Positions 12,083 to 24,530 are shown, numbered from the stretch's first letter. The stretch is 64,000 nt of DNA from Chrysomallon squamiferum (GCA_012295275.1 CM022669.1:4504277-4568276); one strand, 5' to 3'. Translations and numbers: made by a program. Notes: a model not told the origin generated them from the sequence alone.

Positions 12083-12402
12083 ATGGACAGAGGTCCATAG
12101 CATAGAAATTATTTTTACACCTTTGGCTGGAGTTACAGCACTTATCAACTCCTTCTGCTTCAGTTTGGTACATATCATAAAAGTACTATGCTTGTACTGC
12201 CTAAACATGTTGACTACACGCAAACCTTGCTCATGTTTTTCTCTGATTTCATGCTTTAGGTTTGCTTGTAGTCAACATGTTTAGGCAGTACGAGCATAAT
12301 ACTTTTATGATATGTACCATACTGAAGTTGAAGGAGTTGATAAAGGCTTTAACTCCAGCCAAAGGTGTTAAAATAATTTCTATGTTATGGATCTCTGTCC
12401 AT
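12083..12402. mobile_element. 144-bp foldback made of Tigger-like transposase fragments
   Basis: Arms 12083-12226 and 12259-12402 are exactly 144 bp each and inverted around a 32-bp loop. By eye there are 12 mismatches and no gaps (about 92% identity). Each arm, read outward (left arm on minus, right arm on plus), encodes variants of MFRQYKHSTFMICTKLKQKE with LISAVTPAKGVKIISMLW after it. This resembles the helix-turn-helix region of pogo/Tigger/CENP-B-like transposases (a ...ST..TILK.KE.I... pattern). No stop interrupts that frame in either arm. It is a broken inverted duplication, not a functional gene. Confidence 0.75.
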
Positions 12403-12423
12403 ATATATATATATATATATATA

Positions 12424-13013
12424 TACCATATATACTTGTGTACAAGGCGACCTTATGTATAAGTCAATGTATATTTTAAGACCAAAAATTGCGTCATTTT
12501 AGGTATTACTTGTGTATAAGTCGACTGTAGATTCCAGGCACTGTCACTATTTTTAGACCAGTGTGACAGTGCCATGAAGGCCTACATTGTACACCTACTG
12601 TAACATAACTTGCATGAGCTGTAACTTGCACTAACATACCATAATAACGTAAATGCATGTATTACAGAAGCTATAGCCTAAATCATTGCAAGATGCAGTA
12701 AGGCATAATGCCATACTGACGGTTTTCTCGTTTTAAAATGTATTTTTATGTCATTAAATGGAAGAATATCATGTTTTATATTCATATTTGGTTTTGTTAT
12801 TTAATTTTTCAAAATTTTTTAAACAATAAAATTATATTTTTGAAAAGCTGAAAGACCGCGATTATTTTAGATGCATCCTGTAGCAAAAAATAGTCAAAAT
12901 GGCGACTCTTCAGCAACAGCTACAAAAGCATTACCTATGTATAAGTCGACCCCCAAAATATTACCTTAATATAGTCTCCCAAAAATTCAACTTATACACA
13001 AGTATATATGGTA
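12424..13013. mobile_element. Palindromic MITE with ACCATATATACTTGTGTA ends
   Basis: The left end reads TACCATATATACTTGTGTAC. The right end, on the opposite strand, reads TACCATATATACTTGTGTAT. A subterminal motif CTTGTGTATAAGTCGAC or CTATGTATAAGTCGACC recurs on both sides in inverted orientation. Both ends are embedded in TA repeats, consistent with a TA target. The roughly 550-bp interior has no ORF; it contains ATGGCGACTCTTCAGCA-like single-copy sequence. I do not assign a superfamily. Confidence 0.75.
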
Positions 13014-13355
13014 TATATATTTTCTCAAAACTTTATTCCCCCTTCCCTAAACTTTTACTACCCTAGGCCAGTTCCTAGAGATGATCAACAAAAGAGATTC
13101 CATAATTATCAATTTTCCATTGAACTGAACAAATATTAACTAGAAGTGTGAAAATAAAGCCAATGGGTCTGCTGTTGATAATTGATCCAACAACCTCTGG
13201 TGCCTGAGGCAGGAATTGTACATCACCAAGTATAGTGTTAGGCTAGAGATGTTAATGTCCTAGTGAAGTAAAATCTTCAAAGGGAAAAACACAATTAGTT
13301 ATAGTATCTGTTGTAACTAGCTATTTTTGGATAAATATTATGTACAAAAAAGACT

Positions 13356-13515
13356 ACTACTACTACTAATAATAATAATAACAATAATAAATTAAAATAG
13401 ATAATAATAGTAATAATGATAATGATGTTGATGATGATGACAACAATAATAACATAAATACCACTGCCACTAATAATAATGATACTGATGATGATAAATG
13501 AAATTATTATTGTTG

Positions 13516-13573
<58 letters not shown>
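13356..13573. repeat. (AAT)n / (ATT)n inverted trinucleotide pair
   Basis: AAT/AAC/ATG-rich triplets on the left and an uninterrupted (ATT)n run at about 13523-13573 on the right. The two are complementary and could form a stem. Confidence 0.9.
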
Positions 13574-13575
<2 letters not shown>

Positions 13576-14567
13576 GTTTATTTTTTAATTCTGATGAAGA
13601 TCTAAAAATATAAGCTAAATTATTATCATTTTAAACTGTTATCATTTAATGAAGATTTAACTGCTACTAAATATGCCACATTCAATTTCATTACCATGGT
13701 GATATTTGAACAGAAAATTAGAAGAAAAAAAAAATGAGAAAAAAATGTTGATAATGTTTACATATAAAAATCATCAAGATAAATGACAACCAGACAGAGT
13801 TACTCAATCATTTTTATCTTCCTTAGCCAGACTTCAACACCTGTCTCAGCAGCAGCCTATAAGTGTAACAAGTTCCAAACAACGATTCAATCACGGATTT
13901 AAAATGGGATTTAAGAGATAAATATCTTAGAGCAGAACATCTACACATGAACAGTTAAATTGTACATTGTACAGGTTTCATCAATAAAACAAAAATTAAT
14001 AAGAGAATATATATATATATTAAGTAAGTGAAGAAAATAATAACAATAACAATAATAATAATAATACAGCAATAATAATAATAATAATGATGATGATGAT
14101 AAATACATTTTTAAATTTAAATATTTAGAAAAAAAAATATATAAAAAATAAATCAAATGCATGTTGAAATCAATCTCATTTCACATTATCTCAAATGTAT
14201 TCTAAGAACCTGGAAACTTTTTTCTGGCAGATTTGTCAGGTGTAATTCAGTGAAATCTTGTATTTCTTCTTCTTTCTCTGTTTTTCTCTACACCTTGACT
14301 AATCAGTCAGTGACATCCCTCCCCCTCCCCAACCCACACCTCATTTCTGTTTGAGAACAAATTAATTATAATAAAATTCAAAAAGTGGAATTTTTAAAAA
14401 ATTTTTTTTTACTGAATTCTCCATGTATGTTTGTCATAATGATTGACTCAACCTGTGAAATCTGCATGAGGTCAAATGAGGTGTATTGAGGTCAAAGAAA
14501 ATGATGCAGTGGGTCACATTAATTTAGTTTTTTATTATCTTGTGTGACCCATTTCAACAAAAGGCAC

Positions 14568-15068
14568 ACAGAGGCTGGGAGGAGTATTTGGGTGGGAGGA
14601 GTATTTGGGTGGGGGAGGAGCATTTGGGTATTTGGCTGGGAGGGCATTTGGCTGGGGAGGAGCATTTGGGTGGGGAGGAGCATTTGGCTGGGAGGAGTAT
14701 TTGGGGGGGAGGAGTATTTGGCTGGGAGGAGCATTTGGCTGGGAGGAGTATTTGGGTGGGGGAGGAGCATTTGGCTGGGAGGAGTATTTGGGTGGGAGGA
14801 GTATTTGGCTGGGAGGAGTATTTGGGTGGGAGAAGTATTTGGCTGGGAGGAGTATTTGGGTGGGAGGAGTATTTGGCTGGGGGAGGAGTATTTGGGTGGG
14901 GGAGGAGCATTTGGGTGGGAGAAGAATTTGGCTGGGAGGAATTTGGGTGGGAGGGGGGTGGGAGGAGTATTTTGGGTGGGAGGGTATTTGTATTTGGCTG
15001 GGGAGGGTATTTGGCTGGGGAGAGTATTTGGCTGGGGAGTATTTGGGTGGGAGGAGTATTTGGGTGGG
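14568..15068. repeat. G-rich 17-bp minisatellite
   Basis: About 27 tandem copies of a 17-bp unit, GGGAGGAGTATTTGGGT, with variants ending GGCT, GCATTT in place of GTATTT, and occasional extra G or lost segments. Some copies are 18-20 bp. The array is strand-asymmetric: G-rich on plus, C-rich in the FOCAD transcript. GGGTGGG pairs about 10 nt apart could support four-stranded G structures. The overlapping ORFs of 118-200 codons in several frames on both strands arise because the unit lacks stop codons; I do not regard them as genes. Confidence 0.95.
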
Positions 15069-15150
15069 AGAGCTGCTGTGGTATGTGTTTTGCTTGTCGT
15101 GTTTTTTTTTCATTATTATTTTGCTTTATTTTATGATTTTGTTTAAATTT

Positions 15151-15189
<39 letters not shown>

Positions 15190-15192
15190 TTT
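15151..15192. repeat. (ATTT)n microsatellite
   Basis: About ten TTTA units shortly after the G-rich minisatellite. Confidence 0.94.
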
Positions 15193-16035
15193 TTGTAGCT
15201 TTTTTTTCTTCAAATATTTAGTTACACAGAAAATGTACAGTATTAAATGTTAAGTATCACTCATTTATTTGATCATCAAAAATATGTTTACGGCTCTTTA
15301 AACTTGTCACAACATTTATTTTTATTTCTATTTTGTAAAACACCTTTACATCAATTTTAAGCACTGAGTCAAGTGTTGAAGAGGTTAACAGCAGAACACA
15401 AATCAGACTGACAATAAGACAGAAATAAAACAAACACAGAATTTTGTGAGCAGAGTAAATGTTTATGTTATCTGCACCATAAACACAAGTCATTCACAGA
15501 TTTTTAACTCCTTGAAATGCACCGTCAACCTGCTTATTTTAACTTTATAAGAAAAAGCAACAACCATAAAACAAAGAACCATCATAAATAAAAAAACAGC
15601 AGATTTCTTTCTTCCACATCTACACTTAAGTTGACAGTGACATAAGATAGCCATTACCATTTCTTTTTTATTTCTTCTTATCCTTTTTCTTTTCTTTTTT
15701 TTCTAATTTTTTTTTTTTTTTTTTTTGGAGAGAACCACAACTTTACCATAAAGGCCATATTGAAAATAAATTAAAAATGAGTATGAATTGATTTTTGTTG
15801 TTATTATTATTAAATTTATTTTTAATTTAATTTTGTATTTATTATTATTATTTTGAAAGACACAAAGTTCAGCTAATGAACTAACAACCCAGAATGCACT
15901 GAACTTCTTACTTTGTAGGGTTGGCTCACATGCATTAACTAAATCAGTGGTGTAAATCAAATTATGACCAGTCTACTGACAATATTTTATTTCAACAGTT
16001 GGCTGGATAATGGATTCTGAAGATAAATCACTGAT

Positions 16036-16093
16036 AAGAAAAAAAAAAAAAAAAAAAAAAAAATCATTTCTGATCCTTAGTTGAATGTCATAG

Positions 16094-16128
<35 letters not shown>
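16036..16128. repeat. Two poly(A) tracts
   Basis: Runs of about 25-28 A at 16036-16063 and 16100-16128, about 35 bp apart. Confidence 0.9.
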
Positions 16129-16131
<3 letters not shown>

Positions 16132-16556
16132 GAAAAAGAAAACAACAACAACAAAACAACCAAATCAGACAGAAACATAATTACAGCACACATTAGTATT
16201 TCCATTTACAAAATCTTTATAAATAAAAAATGTCTTCCATCTTTTCTAATAAAAAAAATATAACAAAGTGACCCCAAACCCATGTTTTTTGTTTGTTTGT
16301 TTGTTTGGTTGTTGTTTTTTTTATTTGTTTTTTAAATAGTAATAAAAAAAATATTTTAACAAAATTAATTTTCTCATTTTTTTAAATTAATCTTCCTGGT
16401 TTGTTCTTTTTTAAATTCAAAAAAATATATTTTGGGTTAAAACCTAATTTTCTAAATCTTTCTCACATGTTCATGTTTTTTGGTAAATCCCCCAATATAA
16501 AGTAATAAAATGTTTTTCTGCTTTACTTTTTAAAAAATTTAATTATAGTTCCATGA

Positions 16557-16638
16557 TAGATATCAACATAACACATTACCACATACCAGCATAACACATT
16601 ACCACATATCAACATAACACATTACAACATATCAAATC
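16557..16638. repeat. 26-bp minisatellite, three copies
   Basis: Units of the form CATATCAACATAACACATTA followed by CCA are repeated three times with single-base changes (ATACCAGCAT, ATATCAACAT). Confidence 0.9.
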
Positions 16639-17599
16639 TTCATCTCAACTGGACATATCTCATACTAAAATGTTGACAAAACATTAATTAAAGATTCATT
16701 TAAATTCAAGCAATGACACTGTATTCAAGCAGTTTGCTAATACATAATAATAACTGTCAAAATTAAAACACCTTCACATCATTAAAAACAAATTTTCATT
16801 TACTCATCCCAGTCTAAGACCAAGTGAAAATGGACACATGGTCCTGCTTGAACTATAACTGTAGTGAACACTGGTGTGAATCTGTTTGAATAGTAACTAT
16901 AGTGCACGCTGGTGTCTAGACACTGTATTTTAACTGTCGATAATTTGTTAAAACCTGTTCCTATCTCATGTCAATTTATTTTTTATTTTTTTTAGGACAC
17001 GTAAAAGAAAGAAAAAAGAAAGAACGAAACTGGATAAATTTATTGGTAAATCGAATTTGGAGCCAACATGTTGTTTAAACAGTGATTGCGTGAAAGAGAT
17101 CACCAGTGCTTTTTTCTTAATCCCAACAACGCTGAAATAAATCAGTCTCTACTGAGACGCAAATCCTTGTGAACTGACAGTATTTTGATAAGAAATGCAA
17201 CAACCTTTGATCAGATAATACCTGGGTTAAAGGATCAGGTTAATAACAGAGAGAATGCCCTGAAAATAAATCTTTGAAATAATAACAATATCATCACAAA
17301 TCAGACTGTTGAGAAAGGTATCTAGTATTTACATTTGGATCGGCAAAAGATTTAACAACATGTATATATTTAGGACCACAGAAATATTTTTACTCAAGTT
17401 TCTTTGTTAATAGTTTTTATTTCAGTTATCATTAATCCTTAAAGTATATGTATATAAAATATGGGATTATACAGATTGTAATGAAAAATAATTAAGAATG
17501 ATTAAAAAAAAACAAAAATGAAGACGAAAAAGGAATGGAAACAAGCAGATACATAGAAACACCATAAACTTGAAGACATATACACAGCCCATACTGAGA

Positions 17600-17820
17600 C
17601 ACATTTATACATTTACAGCAAATACTTAGACATATGTATATATATACAGTATATACTTGGATACATGCATACATACAGTGCATACAAAGTACATATATGG
17701 ATTACATACACAGACATATACATATATGCAGTAAATATATTTACACACTCAAACACATAAGCAGTGTACACACACACACACACAGACATACAAAATGCAT
17801 AGATACATTTACACATATAC
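17600..17820. repeat. Degenerate (CATA)n / (CA)n tract
   Basis: ACATA- and CACA-type tetranucleotides with many interruptions over about 220 bp. Confidence 0.8.
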
Positions 17821-18438
17821 AATTAATACCGTCAACAAAATATCAATTGATATTGTTTTCAAACTTGAATTTAAATAATTAAAATTCATTTTTAACAATA
17901 TTAACATTAAATGTTACCAGATATGTTAGTTTGTTAACATGTTAGTGATAATGTCTCTCAGTATTTCATCAACATCCCTAAAATCAAAATAATGAATGAC
18001 AGAGTATCTGTGCAAACTTGTGTACATTTTAATATCAAATAAATGAGTTAGAAAATTTATATTATAAACTGACACCTTGTTAGATTATTTTCATTCCATG
18101 TTTTCATCTCTAAAAGTCAAAAAGTCTATTTTAAAATTCATCCCATGTTATTTTGGTATAATGTTTTTGCAGCTTTTCATCACAAATGATAAAGAACATT
18201 TGCTTAACAAAGAACTCAGAAAAGTCTATATTAAAAGTTATTTACAAATTATATGTTATATTTTACATATGAAGATATCAAATCTTTGAGATATTAAGAT
18301 ACTATGGGTCATTCAAGTGATATTTTAAATGTACTTTACTACAGAGAAGGAAACACATGCCACTGACATTTCATAAACCAAGAACAAAAGCTGGAATTGG
18401 AAATCATGTAATATTTTCATTTACAATAACTATTTGAT

Positions 18439-18705
18439 GAACAAGGGCTGGATTGGGAAATAATCACTATGGATACCACCATTGAGAATTGATCACATGA
18501 GCTACAACATCGCAGACACTTTGCTATTAAACTACAACTACTGAGAATGTCATATGGAAACATTTGCTTTCGAACCAGGGCTGGATTGGAAAATAATCAC
18601 TATGGATACCACCATTGAGAATTGATCACATGAGCTACAACATCGCAGACACTTTGCTATTAAACTACAACTACTGAGAATGTCATATGGAAACGTTTGC
18701 TTTCG
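18439..18705. repeat. 133-bp tandem duplication
   Basis: Copies at about 18439-18571 and 18572-18704 share GGGCTGGATTGG, TCACTATGGATACCACCATT and ATGAGCTACAACATCGCAGA with only a few differences. The duplication is recent compared with most arrays in this intron. Confidence 0.95.
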
Positions 18706-19069
18706 ACGAAAATAAGTTAACTGACAATTAATGTCTTGTTTGATAGATCCAAGATTTAACATCTTTATGGCTGACATAAATTCAAAGATGAAATGATCTT
18801 CATTACTAACACAATGCTTTAATCAGTTAAACTCAAAAGTACTGGGTGAGAGATTGTTAGTATATCCATACTTTTTGATATGCTCATAAAATCTTTATTA
18901 TGTTGATATTTAAAGTTTAAAAAAAAAAAAAAAATTGTTTCCAGAACAGAATCAGAGTGATGAAGATTTTCATAAACTTCTTCATCTTCTGTAAATGTTT
19001 TTTTTTAAACATCCAATATGAATTCTCTTTTTTTCAGTGTAAAAAAAAAAAAATTTCCTTTTGGGAAAT

Positions 19070-19340
19070 CACCAAAAGTTTTCTTTTTACTTTAGATTTA
19101 TTTTTATTTATTTATTTATTTATGTATTTTTTATTTATTTTTTTTTTTTTTTTATTTTTTTTGGTATCTGCTTTAAGACTGATTACTTGGTTTTTTAGGG
19201 GGGGGGTATAATTATTTTTTTTAACTTGGTGAAAAACAAGCAATTTAAAGATGTTTTTCCTTTTAGATATTTACTTATTTTTTACATTTTTTTTTTTTTT
19301 TTTTTTTTTGTTGTTTTTTTTTTTTTAGTTTTTTTTTTCC
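19070..19340. repeat. T-rich low-complexity region
   Basis: TTTA repeats and poly(T) runs, A-rich in the pre-mRNA. The T-rich ORFs (Phe/Leu-rich) here are artefacts. Confidence 0.85.
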
Positions 19341-19438
19341 TTTTTGAGTTAACTTTGTTATTCTTGTTTTCACTTTGGGGTTATCTCCCCATCAGGGAAT
19401 TTCATTATACTTTAATGATAACAGTAATAATGGTACAC

Positions 19439-19466
19439 CAACAACAACAACAACAACAACAACAAC
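19439..19466. repeat. (ACA)n microsatellite
   Basis: About nine CAA/ACA units, giving poly-Gln or poly-Thr in two frames. Non-coding. Confidence 0.9.
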
Positions 19467-19996
19467 TGTAGTTATTGTCATGATGTATGGGGATTCAGTA
19501 ATTACCAGACTACAATTTTCTTTTACTTTACAAATCCTAGAAGATTTTTTTTTCTTTCAGTAAATTAAATGGATCAATGGTTGATAAATGTGCCAAAGTC
19601 ATCAGGACAAGTTGTTGTCAAGGTGATTAATCTGAGTTCAAGGTAATAAATGTGACACTGTACAAAGTAACAAACTGTTTGTATCTGAATGCTTTTAGTT
19701 AAATATCCCTGAAGTGATTATATAATTTTTTTAAAAATTAAAAATTTGCTAGAAAATTGAAATAAAATAAGAATAAATCAAGGAAAGGAAAAAAAGGAAA
19801 TAAGAAATGAAAAATTAAAAAAAAAAAGAAAAAAAGAAATGAGGAAATAAAGAATGAAAAGAAAAAATTAAAGAAGAAATAAAGAAAACAAAGACAAAAG
19901 AAAAGGATGTAAAAAAAAAAGGAAACTAGAAAGAAAGAAAGACTAAAATAAATACTAGTAGCTTTCTTATATTTATAAGTATCTGATAATTAAGTA

Positions 19997-20147
<151 letters not shown>

Positions 20148-20689
20148 TTATCTCTCTCTCTGCTAGTTTTCAAAGGATTGTTTTGTAACACTGTTGCCAA
20201 CATTATCACATTTAGTGAATATTTATGTCAAATATCTACTGATGATTTATTTTTGACTTTAATGGTCAGTTAGTCCCTGGAAATGGAAAAAAATTATAAA
20301 TTCAAATGAACAAATGAATGAACAAACGAAAAAATAATTACATTTTTTTTAGTTTGCCCTAAATGAAAATTAAAACCTTCCATAAAACCTCAAGCTCTGC
20401 AGCCATCAAAATGACACAACAAAATAACAGTATCTCAAGTATATATTTTTTGTTTGTTCTGTACATAAGACTTGAAACCTGTTACAAAATTGATCTCCAC
20501 ACAGCAATAAACCTACAAGAAATGGAAGCAGACGCTAATCCCCACTCTGGGTCTCACACCACACATTTTTAAATGCCAAACATCTACTAATCCATCCACT
20601 ACTCTCAGGTGACACTTCGGACAATGCTAGGAAAGTTTCTCTCATCCACTGATATTAAAGCAAAACATCGGTGAAAACCAAGGCTATAT

Positions 20690-21119
20690 CCCTCCCAGGA
20701 TTCACATACAACGTCTTGGCCAATGCTTCCAGACCATTTAACTACTGAGTATAATAACATTCATATTGAAGACAATCATTTATCAACAAGAGTTGAAGTG
20801 CAGTAGAGTGCATAATGCTCAGAAACTGTAATTCATCAACAAGTGTTTTAAGTACAATAAAGTGTACAAGGCCAAGGAAGCTATCAGTTATGCACAAGAG
20901 TTTAAGTATGATATCTAGAGCAATGTTTGAAAACTGTCATTTGTATCACACAGTTCAGTGGGCAAATAAGGAAAAGCATTATTTTTATCTTCCAGGGTTC
21001 AAGTATAATATCGTGGGCAATGCTTGGAAACATTCAGTTATGTCAAGACCAAGAATATTTTATTTTTCCTGAAGGTATCTTTTACCTTCCACAGTTCAAG
21101 AATACTGTCACAAGCAATG

Positions 21120-21155
<36 letters not shown>

Positions 21156-21290
21156 GTATTTCTTATTTCTATGTTAATTACTGAAAACAAATAGTTTGTC
21201 TCAAAGAACAAGGTTAGCATGTTGGACAATACTGAAATAAAAGAGAAAACTTATGGTGTGTGCCCCAGGCTCAAGCATAACATCAGTGTG
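20690..21290. repeat. Highly degenerate tandem array, unit about 60-75 bp
   Basis: Recurring phrases such as CAGGGTTCAAGTATAATATC, then a GGGCAATGCTTGGAAAC variant and an ACTGTCATTTAT variant, can be followed through about seven decayed copies, interrupted by a poly(T) run at 21121-21152. Confidence 0.65.
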
Positions 21291-21498
21291 GAATAACAGA
21301 CTAAAGCCAGAGTACATGTCAGAGAGAAAATAATGGCTGTTTTAATTACTGATATAAATCTCAGATTACCAGCCTTTGTGATGTGTAAGTAAAAATCTCT
21401 ACTTCACCCAGTTTCTTGACCAACTTTCTTGTACATAAGAGGGCAATGAACTTTTTCAAAAATTTAAAGATGCCTTATCCCTTTTTTTTAATCAGATT

Positions 21499-21522
21499 AT
21501 TATTATTATTATTATTATTATA

Positions 21523-21595
<73 letters not shown>

Positions 21596-21615
21596 TTCAT
21601 TCATTCATTCATTCA
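21499..21615. repeat. (ATT)n-(ATTT)n-(ATTC)n compound microsatellite
   Basis: Three adjacent pure tracts in which the unit changes stepwise from ATT to ATTT to ATTC. Confidence 0.95.
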
Positions 21616-23289
21616 TTATTCTTCTGTCTAAATTCTCTTAAATTTTTTTGCCCTTATTTTTAGATATAATTCTTAATCCACTTAAATGCAGTAATGATAT
21701 TATTAACTAATGGAAGACATATTTGTTTATGGTTATCTGCTAGAAATGCTTTCATGTTTATGAAGGCGACAGATGTTTATGAAATAGTGGATGCTATAAA
21801 TTAGGTTCGTATATACATAAAAACATTTTTTTATTTTTTATTTCTTTATTTTTTTTTTTTATTGAAAACCAATGTTTACAGTTTTTCTTTCTTACTGAAT
21901 CAATATTGTGTCTTATAGTTTTAAGTCAACTTTTAATTTATTATTTTTGTTTTGGATTGCTCAGCTAATACAAATATCATTATAGACATTTATCATGCTG
22001 TCCATTATTGTAAATTGTATTGTATTGCACAATATTGCAAAGTAAATAATAAAAAAATAATAATGACTTTAATAAATATTTTTCTTTGTTTATTACTGTT
22101 GTTATTTTGCAGTAAAGTATTGTATAATACAATTATTATTTTATTTATATATCTATTATTACTGGTAAAATAATAATAATAATAATAATAATTCTTTATA
22201 AATATTATTTCAGTAAGTGAAGAACATAGTAATTCTTAGAATTTTGTCTGCTAATATTCGCTATCTTTAATTTAATGAAATCCTTCAAATTGTGGTCCTC
22301 GAAAAACTGAGATAAAGAAAGAATAAAGACATCTTTTGAAAATGTATAATTTTCTTTGGAAAAAGAGTAAATTACAGAGTTATTTGTCATGATTTTGTAG
22401 TTTCTAGGTTAAAAAAACAACAACAAAAATCCCCCACAAAACCCCCCACCATTTTAGTTCCAGGTTTATGAACACAACTGTTTAATTTGACTTTGAAAAA
22501 AGACAGGAAGAAAAAAAACTATTAAAAAAAATTAAAAAAAAATAAAAAGAAAAAAAATTTATTAATGAAAGAAAGCAAAGGAGATTTTTAAAAGGGGTGA
22601 AAAAAATGTCATTTACACACAAACAAGAAAAACAAAATGAAGAAGAAGGAATTAAAGGAAGGGTCAGTGGAATTTTTAAAACCTGACAAAAAAAACGCTA
22701 ATGTCATGCAAAAGCTTTTCCTAGTCAGTAATCTAATCTAATGAGGGAGCAGGAAAAGAAAATTAAATGTTGTTGTTTGAAAGAGAAGAAAAATGAAAAC
22801 TCTTTGTTACTTTCAGCTCTTGACATCTCAACTTTCACTGGCCTCAAGCAACCATTAACTTCCACAACACCCAAAAAAACAGAGTTACTGATTATTAAAA
22901 GATATTATTTTCATTTAAATCTCAGAACACTGAGATTTTTCAAGTTATCAGATGTGAATGGATTAGCATTGTCGCCTTTATGTCCAAAAACATGGAAATG
23001 AAAAAACAAAAACAAACCTCAGCAAACTCCAAAAAGTTTTTGCCGTTAAAGAACATTTTGATAGAAACTCATCACATTATTAACATTTCAAACAGAAATG
23101 TGGGTGAGTGAACTGGATTCCAGTAAGTGTGCTGTAACACGCTATCTGAAAAAAAAACTACTATTGGCTTTTTTGAGACTTTTTAAAAAATACCTCTGCA
23201 CATTATTAATTATATTATTTAAAAAAATAGATAGGGGTGGATATACTAGGATCTCAATTTCTGAATTTTTTAACAGCACTCAATCTCTC

Positions 23290-23430
23290 TATTATATTAC
23301 ATTATGTTATATAGTTTTGTATTGTATTGCTTTGTATTGCATTATTGTAGTGTAGTGTTATTTGATATATTATCTTCTATTATCTTCTATTGTATTGTAT
23401 TATTTTCTATTATACTGTATTCTATTGTGA
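23290..23430. repeat. Degenerate (TATTG)n pentanucleotide-like repeat
   Basis: TATTG, TATTA and TATTC units intermixed over about 140 bp. Confidence 0.75.
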
Positions 23431-24449
23431 TAAATGGCAATTGACATAGGTGTCACAGTTGCCATCAAACTCTTTAACACAGTTTGTTAAAAACAAAAAA
23501 TTATTTTTAATAACATCCCTGCCATACTATTACCATGCACTGAAATTATAGAGATGGAGTAATGACACTAGTTTATCTATGAATAAAGTTCAATACCATG
23601 TTATTCGGGGAAAACCCACACAAAAGCCCACCTGCTGCTCAATGTTAAAATACATTTTAATATCATACAATCACATTATCAGTGTATCTTCAAGGAAATA
23701 GGTGACAGTGAGAAAATGATCATCCAGTCAGCAGTGCTCTAAGTGAAAGCAGCTTCAGGCTGAAACTAAATAATAGTTTTAATAAGTTAAAAAACACATG
23801 TTTAATAATATCTCCTCACATATGTGGGTGTGAGTGGTGAGCTCAGATTTGATTAGTTTCCAATGACCTACATTTTTTTTGTCTTCAGTAGCATGTTAAT
23901 GGCAACAAGCAACATCTGACCGACAAGAGAAAATATTTATTATTAATTAAAAACCATCATGTAAGTATTTTATTCAGACAGGTGGGTATAGGTGGGAGAT
24001 GGGTGTTAAATGAGGTTCTCTTTTTTTATTAGTATTACATTCAGAGAAGTGAATGTAGAAGGGAAATAGGCTACATTGTAAGACCTAAGATTTAGGTATT
24101 TGTAAGTATATCTGAAGTTTGGACCTATATATATGTGAACGTATACATACACAAACAAATGCAAAGACCCAATCACAGATGTAGACAAAAATACACATTT
24201 ACAGTCAAACCATTCACTTGAATATATACAAGTTCCAGTTAAAAACAACAAAAAGAGAAATATATAAATACCATATAAAATTTTTAAAAAAATAACAGCA
24301 ACCAAAAAATATGCAAATGTACCAACAAAGAAAAAAATAATACAAAAAAATTAATTTAAAATTAAATAAATAAGTAAATTGTTGTTTTTTTTTTTTTTTA
24401 AATAATGAGAAAGGTAAAGTATTACTCCTTTAACCTGATATTTTAGTCT

Positions 24450-24530
24450 TCTACCATTCTCTATAATTGGAAAAAAACAACAAAAAAAACAACAACAAAC
24501 AAAACAAAACAAAAAACAAATAAAGAAAAT
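24450..24530. repeat. A/C-rich (AAAACAAC) low-complexity tract
   Basis: Runs of AAC/AAAAC units; similar short tracts occur at about 3480-3580 and 39790-39840. Confidence 0.7.

Noticed and set aside
12262-12462. 66-codon plus-strand ORF as an intact gene
   Set aside because: It is only a fragment of a Tigger-like transposase DNA-binding region in one arm of an inverted repeat; it lacks the rest of the protein and its tail runs into a TA microsatellite.
14535-15146. Overlapping ORFs of up to 200 codons on both strands, in several frames
   Set aside because: They arise from a stop-free 17-bp minisatellite; composition is purely that of the repeat and there are no flanking splice sites or family resemblance.
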